The position numbers were made by a program, and so were the translations under genes. The notes beneath the pieces are model-generated. The model searched no databases. It was given only the letters and a program-made list of their open reading frames with translations, and was not told the origin of the DNA. Of a stretch of DNA of 9,839 nt, positions 1-7,732 are shown one piece after another. This DNA comes from Planctomycetaceae bacterium (lineage in GTDB: Bacteria; Planctomycetota; Planctomycetia; Pirellulales; Pirellulaceae). The stretch lies in the NCBI GenBank assembly GCA_003506095.1, contig DNWZ01000509.1, forward strand, positions 1 to 9,839, written 5' to 3'. Each line of letters begins with the position of its first letter. Positions within the stretch are counted from its first letter, which is position 1.

Positions 1-1514
1 ACCGCATAGATCGTGCTGTAGGTCCAGTCGAGCAGATACAACGCTTTCTGAAACTTTTCCGGATACTTGGCACCATAACCGAATGTCACACCAACTGGCG
101 AACCGGGGCCGATATCGACCACCGGCGGCAACGAATCTTCATAATAAGTTGGCCACTTGCCGGTACCGCTCCGCCAGCCAAACTCACTGCCGCTGGTCGC
201 ATGCGACACGCGCGTCGGTCGATACCATGGCGAACCCAAATCCCATTCCATGTCAGCATCATAAGTGAACAGTTCGCCATCAGCGTTCAGGGCAATGTCA
301 TACTGATTACGATACCCCATGCTGATCAATTCTCGCTCCTTGCCCAACGCATCGGTTTGAATGATCCAACCGCCCGGTGCCAAAACACCGGCGGCGTGAC
401 CGTTGGCATCCCAGCGGCGTGGCAACAAATGATCCTCACCCCAATTCATCGGCACGCGGCTCGTCGCGATTGCATCTGGCAATTTGGTATGATTTCCTGC
501 GTCGATCAGCAATGATTTGCCGTCTGGGGCGAGGATGACCGCATGCGGCCCGTGCTCGCCACCGCCGCTGACCGGCATCAAATAATCGGCCTTGTCGACC
601 AGTCCGTCACCATCGGTATCAACCGCGCGATGCAGCCCCGACTTGCCACCATTAACGACGACATACAAGGAATCGTGCGCCCATAACAATCCTTGAGCGC
701 TGCTGAGTTCGACAGGCAATTTTTCGATAACCGTTTCGGCAGCTTTATCACCAATCGGTGCTGGCTGGATCACAAACAACCCCGAGTCGCCTTGATCGCT
801 GGCGACCAAACGACCATCGCTGTAATTGGACAGCGAAACCCACGATCCCATGCCGGACGGAACATCAAACAGTTTTTCAACGCGAAAACCCTCGGGTGCG
901 TTTACCGACTTGTCGACAACCGCTTTCAATGTGGGTGCTTCGCCAGCAGCCAGTGCCAAACCGGCCGCCGTCACCGCGTTGCTCCATGGCAAACCGCCTT
1001 GGCCTACGGCACCAATTTCGCGAGATTCCTTCCAGCTCGAATCATTATAAGATGCCGACTGCCAGTCTTTACCCAGCGTCGTGTTGTCCTTCTTATTGAT
1101 CGACCGCCACGATTTATCAGTGACGATCGAAGTCTTTTTGCCCGACTTGTCTGTCACATCGATTCGCGCGATGAAGCCCGCCAATCCGCCCTCGTCTGTC
1201 GCATCGACCGATACTAGGTTAACGCCAGGCTTGAGCATCTTGGTAATGTCGCCGCTTTCCAGCCGTTCCCATGCCTTGCCCGCTAATGCCTTTTGGCCAT
1301 TGACCGACAGGGTAAATCCGTTGTCGCAGGTTGCCGCGATTCGCGCTTCTTTAATCTCGCCGGAAACTGTGAACGTTTTTCGAAATGCGACCTGCGACGA
1401 GTTTTCGCCGCCGCCGAGCCAAATCCACTGGGCAACCGGTTCATCGGCAAACGCGGGGGGGGTGGTGGCCAGGCCAATGGCCAGAGATGCCAACAGAGAA
1501 AAGAGCGGCTTCAA
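1..1514 (-). CDS. Secreted beta-sandwich plus beta-propeller protein, dehydrogenase-like (partial, 3' end outside window)
   Basis: Open reading frame of 504 codons without a stop, read from 1514 down to the left edge; the C-terminus is missing. I place the start at a TTG (1514-1512) because an AAGGA Shine-Dalgarno lies 7 nt upstream and the product begins with a clean signal peptide (MKPLFSLLASLAIGLA, cleavage after PAFA at residue 23). Residues about 24-175 look like an all-beta ligand-binding sandwich (WIWLGGGE near the start, DNGFTLSVNG in the middle), as found at the N-terminus of some rhamnosidases. From about residue 200 (APEGFRVEKLF) a propeller starts, with DTDGDGLVDKADYL, GGGEHGPHAV, and later MEWDLGSPWYRPTRVSH and SGSEFGWRSGTGKWP. 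These match the planctomycetal 'membrane-bound dehydrogenase/L-sorbosone dehydrogenase-like' family. Family members often continue into a CxxCH heme domain, which would lie outside the window. Substrate unknown. It is related in its propeller to the divergent neighbour at 1716. Confidence 0.88.
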   Translation of the reverse strand, partial: MKPLFSLLASLAIGLATTPPAFADEPVAQWIWLGGGENSSQVAFRKTFTVSGEIKEARIAATCDNGFTLSVNGQKALAGKAWERLESGDITKMLKPGVNLVSVDATDEGGLAGFIARIDVTDKSGKKTSIVTDKSWRSINKKDNTTLGKDWQSASYNDSSWKESREIGAVGQGGLPWSNAVTAAGLALAAGEAPTLKAVVDKSVNAPEGFRVEKLFDVPSGMGSWVSLSNYSDGRLVASDQGDSGLFVIQPAPIGDKAAETVIEKLPVELSSAQGLLWAHDSLYVVVNGGKSGLHRAVDTDGDGLVDKADYLMPVSGGGEHGPHAVILAPDGKSLLIDAGNHTKLPDAIATSRVPMNWGEDHLLPRRWDANGHAAGVLAPGGWIIQTDALGKERELISMGYRNQYDIALNADGELFTYDADMEWDLGSPWYRPTRVSHATSGSEFGWRSGTGKWPTYYEDSLPPVVDIGPGSPVGVTFGYGAKYPEKFQKALYLLDWTYSTIYA

Positions 1515-1521
1515 GGTTTCG

Positions 1522-1526
1522 TCCTT
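1522..1526 (-). promoter_or_regulatory. Ribosome binding site deciding a TTG start
   Basis: On the minus strand AAGGA is followed by a 7-nt spacer and the TTG at 1514. There is no in-frame ATG near the start of the signal peptide, so this site is the main reason for choosing the non-ATG start. Confidence 0.6.
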
Positions 1527-1602
1527 GTGATGTGGGTAAAAGCGAATCGGTGGGTGAGATGGGTGGGGTAGACAACGCCTAGTTTCGTTCGACATCGGCC
1601 CC

Positions 1603-1638
1603 GACGCAAGTGCGGCGGCGTCAATCGACGCCCGCGTC
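1603..1638. repeat. Cluster of alternating GACGC/GCGTC inverted arms
   Basis: Four arms alternate in orientation: GACGC at 1603-1607, GCGTC at 1618-1622, GACGC at 1627-1631 and GCGTC at 1634-1638. The central pair extends to a six-base-pair stem GGCGTC/GACGCC with loop AATC (1617-1632), and the last pair is a near-perfect palindrome, GACGCCCGCGTC. Neighbouring pairings exclude one another. It could be a dimeric-protein operator or an RNA switch-like leader if transcription of the 1716 gene starts upstream of it. Confidence 0.45.
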
Positions 1639-1715
1639 TGTCATGGACCGTCGGTTTTCGCTACCATCAACCTTACCCACCCAAAACGAATCCCCCAATC
1701 ATTCTTCGATTGATC

Positions 1716-4700
1716 ATGAACGCACATCGCACCGGATGCCAAGCGATTACGACCCTAGTCGCCTTGTTTTTTTGTCTGGCCGATACCTCGGGACCAGCAT
1801 TATTTGCCCAGTCGCCTTGGATGACGGTCAACGCGGGCGATAAAGTCGTGATCATCGGTAACACGCTGGCCGAGCGGATGCAGCACGACGGATACTTCGA
1901 AACTTTGCTGCAAAGCCGTTTCGCAGACAAGAACTTGGTCGTCCGCAATTTGGGTTGGTCGGCCGATGAGATCGATTTGCGACCTCGCAGCGCCAACTTC
2001 GCCGACCACGGCCACAACCTCAGCGATCACAAGCCCGACGTTGTGCTGGCAATGTTCGGGTTGAACGAGTCGTTCGCCGGTCCGGCAGGGCTGGATGCGT
2101 TCAAAAAGCGTTTCGAAAAGTTCATCGCCGACACGCGTGGCCAGATCGACGCTGAAGCACAAATCGTGGTTTTTTCGCCCATTCCGCATGAAAACCTTAA
2201 TCGGCCGACATTGCCTGACGGCAAAACGACAAATGAAAACATTCGCTTTTACAGCGACGCGATGCAAGCGATCGCGACCAAGTCGAACGTCCGCTTCGTC
2301 GATCTCTTCTCGCCGATGAATATCGCGATGCAGTCCGCCGATGCGCCGCTAACCGTCAACGGCATTCACCTCAGCGACCGCGGCAACGAAGTGTTGGGCG
2401 CCGTGATCGACGTATCGCTGTTCGGACCACGACCATCTCAAGTCACGGCAGATCTTGCGGCGTTGCGTGTCGCAGTAGTGGAGAAAAACTTTCAGTTCTT
2501 TCATGACTATCGCGCCGTCAATGGATATTACATCTACGGCGGTCGCAAAAATCCTTATGGTGTCGTGAACTTCCCCGAGGAGTTCGCGAAGCTGCGAAAG
2601 ATGATCGAAGTTCGCGACCAAAGGATTTGGGATATCGCGCAAGGAAAAGCGGTTCCACCACAAATCGACGATTCGCAAACGGGCGACCTGGCCGCGATTC
2701 AGACGAACGTTTCAGCGGATATCAAGTATCTGTCGCCCGAAGAAAGCAAGGCGATGTTCGTCCTGGCTGATGGTTTCGAGATCGACTTGGTCGCTTCCGA
2801 AGTCGACTTCCCCGAAATGGTCAACCCGGTCGCGTTGGACATCGATGCGCGAGGCCGATTGTGGGTTACGACAAACCCCAGCTATCCTCAATACCTGCCC
2901 GGTACACCTGCTGATGATAAGATTTTGATTTATGAGGATACGACGGGCGACGGCAAAGCCGACAAACAAACGGTGTTTGCCGATAAATTGCATTTGCCGA
3001 TCGGGATCGCGCTGGGCGATGGCGGCGCGTATGTTTCCCAGCAACCCGATTTAATGTTCTTGAAAGATACCGACGGAGATGGCGTTGCGGACGTTCGCCA
3101 GCGAGTCCTTCATGGCTTCGATTCCGCCGACTCGCACCACTCTCTGTCGGCATTCACATTCGGTACCGACGGTGCGCTCTATTTCCAAGAAGGGACCTTC
3201 CATTTCTCACAAGTCGAGACCCCATACGGACCTCAACGTGTCCGCGACGCGGCGGTTTTTCGGTATGAACCGAAGACAGAGAAGTTCAATATCTTCGTCT
3301 CCTATAACTTCGCCAACCCTTGGGGACATTGCTTCGATTATTGGGGCCAAAACTTCGTCGCCGACGCTTCGCCGGGGGCGAATTATTTTGCCGCAGCGTT
3401 TAGCGGTGATGTGATTTATCCTCACAAACATCGCAAAATGGAGCAATTCCTGGTCAAGCAATGGCGTCCGACGGCCGGTTGTGTGATCGCGTCAAGTCGC
3501 CAATTCCCCGATTCGCTTCAGGGCAATTACCTGATCAACAACACGATCGGTTTTCTTGGGACTTTGCAATATCAAATGTCCGACGATGGCAGCGGCTTTA
3601 AAGGTTCACCGGTCGACCCGTTGCTTTCTAGCCGCGATACCAATTTTCGCCCGATCGATATTAAGTTTGGCCCCGACGGTGCGCTTTATATTGTCGACTG
3701 GTTCAATCCACTGATCGGCCACATGCAACACAATTTGCGTGATCCGAAGCGTGATAAGCATCACGGCCGGATTTGGCGAGTCCGTTATAAGGACAAGCCG
3801 CTGCTGGAGATTCCGAAGATCGAGGGTGCGCCAATCAATGAGGTCGTGCGTTTGTTGGAGCGTTATGAGGATTCGGTGCGTCATCTGGCGCGAATGGAAT
3901 TGCGAACTCGCCCAACCGCTAATGTCGTCAGCGCACTGTTCGCTTGGTTGAACGAACAGACCGACGATAGCGAACAAGCCGAACACAATCGCCTGGAAGC
4001 GTTATGGGTGATGCAGCATCACGATCAAGTGCATCCTGAGTTGTTGACGACGGTTTTGTCCAGCAAGGATCATCGTGCCCGCGCCGCTGCCACGCGTGTG
4101 CTCAGCTACTGGCGCGATCGAATCGACGGTGCGACCGATTTATTGATCGCTGCGGCGACCGATGAATCGCCGCGAGTGCGTTTGGAAGCGGTCCGGGCGG
4201 CCAGCTTCTATGCCGATGCCGACGAAGGTCGTCGGATTGTTGATGTCGCGATGACCAAGCCGCTCGATTATTACATCAATTATGCAATCACCGAGACCAA
4301 TACGACGCTCGATCGCCGGGGCGGTCCTCGCAAAAGCGGTGACGACGGGTTGATCGATCAAATCGCCAGCGGCAAGGTGAACGATTCACAGATCGTGCCG
4401 ATGGTAAAGGCGGCCCTTGGGAATATCCAAGCGGCACAAGCGGGACGTTTGGCCGACGCGATTTTGCGAGGCGATTTTTCGGCAGACAATCGTGCCGCGG
4501 CGCTGGGCGATTTGCTGGTCGCGACCCAGTCCAAGCGGATCACATCGTCGCTCGATATCGAATTAGCGACCAAGCGGTTGTTGGAAGCACGCCGCAGTGG
4601 CGACAGCCGCATGATTGTGCGGATCGCTGAATTGGCTGCGTCGTGGAACGTCGAAGAGATGACCGCCGCGCTGCGTGAAACCGCTCGTGATCCTGCCACT

Positions 4701-6032
4701 CCGGGCGAAGCCGTCGACGCGGCGCTCGCAGCGATCGTTGCGTCTGGTTCACCATCGGGTGGCGATACGCGTAATCAATTCGTGCGTGACGATTTACCCA
4801 CCGTTTTGAGATTGCGATTCGCGCGTGCGGTCGCGAAGGTCTCGCCAACGCAAGCCGCCCAGTCGATCGCTAATGCGATTCGTTCAGGTATCGATGCCCA
4901 AGACGGTGAGCAGCTTGTTCGCGCCGCCACGGCTGTTTTGGCGGACAAGTCGGGTGTCCAGCAATTGACACGCAACCTTCAGGACACCAAGCCTGATGCT
5001 GATGCGGCGAAACTGTTGCTGCGAGCCCTGTTTGCCGCCAACGTTACGAGCGGACCGCTGGTTGAAAAGCTGAGCGTGTCTGCGGGCCTTGGTGATGCGA
5101 CACAGCCGATGACCGATGACCAGCGAAAGGCACTTGTCAAACGGATCGATTCGCAAGGCGATCCGCATCGGGGGCAATTGGTTTATCGTCGCAAGGAGCT
5201 GAACTGCATCCAGTGTCACGCGATATCCGGAGCAGGCGGAAATGTTGGTCCTGATATGAGCGGCGTTGGTGTGACCAGTCCCACTGAATACTTATTGGAA
5301 AGCATCTTAGCGCCCAGCGCCGTGATCAAGGAAGCTTATTTGACATTACAGGTGCTGACATCCGACGGAGTGGTCATTCGCGGTGTGAAGGTCGATCGTG
5401 ATGATCAACGATTGATTTTGCGTGATGAGAATGGCCGCGAGATTGTGATCCCTGAGGATGAGATCGAGCAGGAAAGCGAAGGCAAATCGTTGATGCCTGA
5501 GGGGCTGCACCATTTGTTGACTCAAGATGAATTGGTCGACTTGGTTGCGTTTCTCTCCGCGCTCGGCAAACTCGGCGACTTCGTCGTCAATTCGCGTCCG
5601 ACGATCAATCGTTACAGCGTTTTAGCAAATGAGAAATGGATCAACGATTTGATCGCGATGCCAGAAGGAAAGCTGGAAGGGGAACTTGCAAAGATTCCTG
5701 CCGACGCGTGGCAGAGTGCTTATGCTTTGGTTGATGGAACGTTGCCAGCGGACGCGATTCCGCCGACAGCTAAATTGATCGTCTTGAGGGGTGAGGTGGA
5801 CATTGTCGTTGCCGGCAAGATCGGCGTTCAGGCGACCAGCCAAGCGAATGCTCAGGTGGTGATCAACGGAAAGTCGATCAACGGTAACGGAAAAGAGTGG
5901 ATCGAGTTGCCTGTGGGCAAGCATGCGATCCACGTGGTGATTGAAGAACCGTCGAAGCTGGAAAGCGTAGTGACCGAGGTTATGAAGCCGGCTGATTCAG
6001 AGGTGCAGTTCACGACTTTAGGCGGGGCGTGA
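1716..6032 (+). CDS. Secreted multidomain heme-binding protein: GDSL-like, beta-propeller, HEAT-like, CxxCH domain
   Basis: Product of 1438 residues. I chose the ATG at 1716; a TTG two codons earlier (1710) adds only two residues. No clear Shine-Dalgarno is seen. A signal peptide precedes a likely cut in ALFAQ (residues 29-32). Residues 35-240 form an SGNH/GDSL-hydrolase-like domain, but the catalytic positions look altered: the GDS block reads GNT (48-50) and the DxxH block reads NGIH (215-218), while GLNE (115-118) resembles GxND. Residues about 250-310 hold a family-typical linker (RAVNGYYIYGGR, GVVNFPEEF). A beta-propeller spans about 338-690 with Asp-rich loops (DTTGDGKAD, DTDGDGVAD) and ends in HHGRIWRVRYKD. 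Helical HEAT-like segments follow to about 1110 (for example DESPRVRLEAVRAA near 815). A c-type heme domain of Pirellula/Verrucomicrobium type follows: CIQCH at 1164-1168, with Met1260 in SLMPEGL a candidate distal ligand. A beta-rich tail of about 150 residues ends the protein. Likely a periplasmic oxidoreductase passing electrons to its heme; substrate unknown. Confidence 0.93.
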   Translation: MNAHRTGCQAITTLVALFFCLADTSGPALFAQSPWMTVNAGDKVVIIGNTLAERMQHDGYFETLLQSRFADKNLVVRNLGWSADEIDLRPRSANFADHGHNLSDHKPDVVLAMFGLNESFAGPAGLDAFKKRFEKFIADTRGQIDAEAQIVVFSPIPHENLNRPTLPDGKTTNENIRFYSDAMQAIATKSNVRFVDLFSPMNIAMQSADAPLTVNGIHLSDRGNEVLGAVIDVSLFGPRPSQVTADLAALRVAVVEKNFQFFHDYRAVNGYYIYGGRKNPYGVVNFPEEFAKLRKMIEVRDQRIWDIAQGKAVPPQIDDSQTGDLAAIQTNVSADIKYLSPEESKAMFVLADGFEIDLVASEVDFPEMVNPVALDIDARGRLWVTTNPSYPQYLPGTPADDKILIYEDTTGDGKADKQTVFADKLHLPIGIALGDGGAYVSQQPDLMFLKDTDGDGVADVRQRVLHGFDSADSHHSLSAFTFGTDGALYFQEGTFHFSQVETPYGPQRVRDAAVFRYEPKTEKFNIFVSYNFANPWGHCFDYWGQNFVADASPGANYFAAAFSGDVIYPHKHRKMEQFLVKQWRPTAGCVIASSRQFPDSLQGNYLINNTIGFLGTLQYQMSDDGSGFKGSPVDPLLSSRDTNFRPIDIKFGPDGALYIVDWFNPLIGHMQHNLRDPKRDKHHGRIWRVRYKDKPLLEIPKIEGAPINEVVRLLERYEDSVRHLARMELRTRPTANVVSALFAWLNEQTDDSEQAEHNRLEALWVMQHHDQVHPELLTTVLSSKDHRARAAATRVLSYWRDRIDGATDLLIAAATDESPRVRLEAVRAASFYADADEGRRIVDVAMTKPLDYYINYAITETNTTLDRRGGPRKSGDDGLIDQIASGKVNDSQIVPMVKAALGNIQAAQAGRLADAILRGDFSADNRAAALGDLLVATQSKRITSSLDIELATKRLLEARRSGDSRMIVRIAELAASWNVEEMTAALRETARDPATPGEAVDAALAAIVASGSPSGGDTRNQFVRDDLPTVLRLRFARAVAKVSPTQAAQSIANAIRSGIDAQDGEQLVRAATAVLADKSGVQQLTRNLQDTKPDADAAKLLLRALFAANVTSGPLVEKLSVSAGLGDATQPMTDDQRKALVKRIDSQGDPHRGQLVYRRKELNCIQCHAISGAGGNVGPDMSGVGVTSPTEYLLESILAPSAVIKEAYLTLQVLTSDGVVIRGVKVDRDDQRLILRDENGREIVIPEDEIEQESEGKSLMPEGLHHLLTQDELVDLVAFLSALGKLGDFVVNSRPTINRYSVLANEKWINDLIAMPEGKLEGELAKIPADAWQSAYALVDGTLPADAIPPTAKLIVLRGEVDIVVAGKIGVQATSQANAQVVINGKSINGNGKEWIELPVGKHAIHVVIEEPSKLESVVTEVMKPADSEVQFTTLGGA

Positions 6033-6036
6033 TAAG

Positions 6037-6093
6037 GTAGCAGGCACACTCCGAGTGCCGTTGCAATGGTAGCAGGCACACTCCGAGTGCCGT
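6037..6093 (+). repeat. Tandem pair of 25-nt hairpin repeat (units 1 and 2)
   Basis: Two identical 25-nt units at 6037-6061 and 6069-6093, separated by 7 nt, so the period is 32 nt. Each unit starts GTAGCA, continues with arm GGCACAC, loop TCC, arm GAGTGCC, and ends GT. The stem has seven positions, with one A-A mismatch in this version. The pair starts four bases after the stop codon of the heme protein gene, so it will be in its 3' untranslated region and may act as a terminator-like or mRNA-stabilising structure. No U-tract follows. Confidence 0.9.
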
Positions 6094-6112
6094 CAGCGAA
6101 AAGAAATTTGTT

Positions 6113-6169
6113 ACGGCACACGGAGTGTGCCTACTACATTGGTTACGGCACACGGAGTGTGCCTACTAC
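6113..6169 (-). repeat. Inverted tandem pair of the 25-nt hairpin repeat (units 3 and 4)
   Basis: Two identical units at 6113-6137 and 6145-6169 in the opposite orientation to units 1 and 2, again with a 7-nt spacer and 32-nt period. They differ from units 1 and 2 at two positions (GTAGTA start, GTGTGCC second arm), which makes the seven-base-pair stem perfect. Only 19 nt separate this pair from the first, so the two pairs together form a long imperfect inverted repeat (23 of 25 matches per unit, unlike spacers) that could fold as one large stem. Confidence 0.9.
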
Positions 6170-6189
6170 CTTGGCTCCAAATATTTTTC

Positions 6190-6218
6190 TTGACCTCGGC
6201 GGGTCGACACATTCAAAT
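6190..6218 (+). promoter_or_regulatory. Candidate sigma70-type promoter for the oxidoreductase gene
   Basis: TTGACC at 6190-6195 matches the -35 consensus at five of six bases. After a 17-nt spacer, TCAAAT at 6213-6218 matches the -10 at four of six. It lies about 50 nt before the ATG at 6268 and after the repeat cluster, so the gene could be transcribed independently of the heme protein gene. This rests on consensus matching only, and planctomycete promoters are poorly conserved. Confidence 0.38.
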
Positions 6219-6267
6219 ACCGGTTCCTCATGCTTCCCGCCCCGCCTCCCCCTCTTGAGCCTCGGCT

Positions 6268-7731
6268 ATGAAACCTTCTATTCAATCGCAATCCCGCCGT
6301 CGATTCCTGCAAACTTCTGCCGTCGCGACCAGTTCACTGCTGCTGGCCGGTACCCGTGCATCGGGCAAAGTGATCGGTGCCAACGATCGACTGCGGGTTG
6401 CGGTGATCGGCGTTAATGGACGCGGCCAAGCTCACATCAGCGGTTATCAATCGCAAGACAATGTCGAACTCGCCTATCTGGTCGATCCCGACACCAACAC
6501 GCTCGGCAAAGTGCTGAAGAAAGTCAACGGCGAACCGAGCGGTGCGAAGTGTGTCGGCGAAACGGACATTCGCAAAGTATTAGAAGACAAAACGATCGAT
6601 GCGATTTCGGTCGCGACGCCGAACCACTGGCACGCCCTGATGACGATTTGGGGCGCTCAGGCCGGTAAGCATGTCTATGTCGAAAAGCCGATGAGCCACG
6701 ACATCACCGAGGGTCGCGTTGCCGTCGAAGCACAAAAGAAATATGGCGTCGTTGTGCAACACGGCACCCAAAACCGCAGTAGTGCAGGCATCGCGGGATT
6801 GCACGAAGCGATCCAGGCCGGCAAGTTTGGTCGGTTGAAAATTTCTTATGGTTATTGCTGCAAGCCACGATCGAGCATCGGCACAAAGCCGGTTGTGGCC
6901 CCACCAGCGAACCTCGATTGGGACCTCTGGCGTGGCCCCGCAGATATTGACGCCTTCCACAGCAATTTTGTCCATTACAACTGGCACTGGTTCTGGAAAA
7001 CCGGCAACGGCGACCTGAACAACCAAGGAACCCACCAGCTTGATATCGCTCGCTGGGCGCTCGACAAAGACGTCACGCATCCGACACGCGTCATGGCGAT
7101 CGGCGGTCGATTCCAATGGGACGATCAAGGCGAAACCCCTAATACGATGATGGGCGTCGCCGAATACCCCAACGGTCAATCGGTATTCTTCAATGTTCGA
7201 AACGTCAACTATAAGGGTTATCAAACCCAAGTCGAAAACGAATACTACTTTGAAGACGGCGGCAAGATTGTCCGCGGCATGTACTATCCGGCCGGCAGCA
7301 AAGAAGGCCAAAAGGTATCGGTACCGAGTGGAAAGGTGACACCGGGTGGAAATTGGGGATCATTCGTCGCCGCCTGCCGCGCTGGCAAGCCCGAAATGGC
7401 CAACGGCAACGCGCTCGATGCCCACTACGGTTGTGTGCTTGGCCACTTGATGAACAACTCGTACCGACTTGGCACGACGGCTCCGTTCAGCGTAAAGACG
7501 GGCCGGTTTGGCGACAACAAAGCCGCCGCCGAGCATTTTGAGAAACTGCACACGGTGATGCGAGACGGTGTCGGAGTGCCCGAAGACGGCAACCAATACA
7601 CGGTCGGTCCCTGGTTGACCTTCAACCCAGAAACCGAATCGCACACCGGAGAGATGGCCAAAGAAGCCAACGCGTTGATGAAAGACCCGAACCGAGCCGG
7701 CTTCGAAGTCCCCGACGCCACGAAGGTCTAA
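6268..7731 (+). CDS. Tat-exported Gfo/Idh/MocA family oxidoreductase
   Basis: Product of 487 residues. The N-terminus carries a twin-arginine signal: SRRRFLQTSA at residues 9-18 followed by a hydrophobic stretch ending in LLLAG. A Rossmann nucleotide-binding fold starts at RLRVAVIGVNGRG (41-53), of GxNGxG form. The family's EKP motif is at 139-141 (HVYVEKPMSH), whose lysine is the usual catalytic/cofactor-contacting residue. The C-terminal domain has GNGDLNNQGTHQLDIARW (246-263), with Asp249 and His256 in the places where the family has active-site residues. Members use NAD(P) to oxidise or reduce sugars, inositols and related polyols, or rearrange glycosides. The start is supported by the Tat signal although no strong Shine-Dalgarno is visible. 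The gene lies 235 nt after the heme protein gene on the same strand, with the repeat cluster between. Substrate cannot be assigned. Tat export would put a tightly bound cofactor outside the cytoplasm, a pattern common in planctomycete members. Confidence 0.95.
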   Translation: MKPSIQSQSRRRFLQTSAVATSSLLLAGTRASGKVIGANDRLRVAVIGVNGRGQAHISGYQSQDNVELAYLVDPDTNTLGKVLKKVNGEPSGAKCVGETDIRKVLEDKTIDAISVATPNHWHALMTIWGAQAGKHVYVEKPMSHDITEGRVAVEAQKKYGVVVQHGTQNRSSAGIAGLHEAIQAGKFGRLKISYGYCCKPRSSIGTKPVVAPPANLDWDLWRGPADIDAFHSNFVHYNWHWFWKTGNGDLNNQGTHQLDIARWALDKDVTHPTRVMAIGGRFQWDDQGETPNTMMGVAEYPNGQSVFFNVRNVNYKGYQTQVENEYYFEDGGKIVRGMYYPAGSKEGQKVSVPSGKVTPGGNWGSFVAACRAGKPEMANGNALDAHYGCVLGHLMNNSYRLGTTAPFSVKTGRFGDNKAAAEHFEKLHTVMRDGVGVPEDGNQYTVGPWLTFNPETESHTGEMAKEANALMKDPNRAGFEVPDATKV

Positions 7732-7732
7732 A

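Larger units (their letters stand above)
1515..1715. promoter_or_regulatory. Divergent intergenic region between two propeller-protein genes
   Basis: This 201-bp stretch must hold the promoters of both divergent genes. The octamer TTACCCAC occurs once on each strand in the same orientation relative to its gene: at 1673-1680 on the plus strand (35 nt before the ATG at 1716) and at 1539-1532 on the minus strand (17 nt before the TTG at 1514). The minus-strand copy is preceded by two more ACCCA-containing blocks (CACCCATCTCACCCACC). I found no convincing -35/-10 pair for either gene. The motif could be a shared regulator site, or chance in a C-rich leader. Confidence 0.4.

Noticed and set aside
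693..1217. Plus-strand open frame of 174 codons
   Set aside because: Shadow of the minus-strand propeller gene, whose frame is continuous and matches a family.
1710..1715. TTG start two codons before the ATG of the heme protein gene
   Set aside because: No ribosome binding site favours it, and the ATG gives a normal signal peptide.
1716..1790. Lipoprotein signal in the heme protein (Cys in ALFFC)
   Set aside because: FFC does not fit the lipobox, and a normal signal peptidase site follows at ALFAQ.
6037..6169. CRISPR array
   Set aside because: The regular period is 32 nt but spacers are only 7 nt, units occur in pairs and in both orientations, and no cas gene is near.
6066..6416. Plus-strand open frame of 116 codons
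   Set aside because: Its first third translates the hairpin repeats (GTLRVP, YGTRSVPTT) and the rest overlaps the well-supported oxidoreductase start in another frame.
6580..7311. Minus-strand open frame of 243 codons
   Set aside because: Fully antisense to the Gfo/Idh/MocA gene, whose motifs lie in the plus frame; the antisense product shows no recognisable domain.
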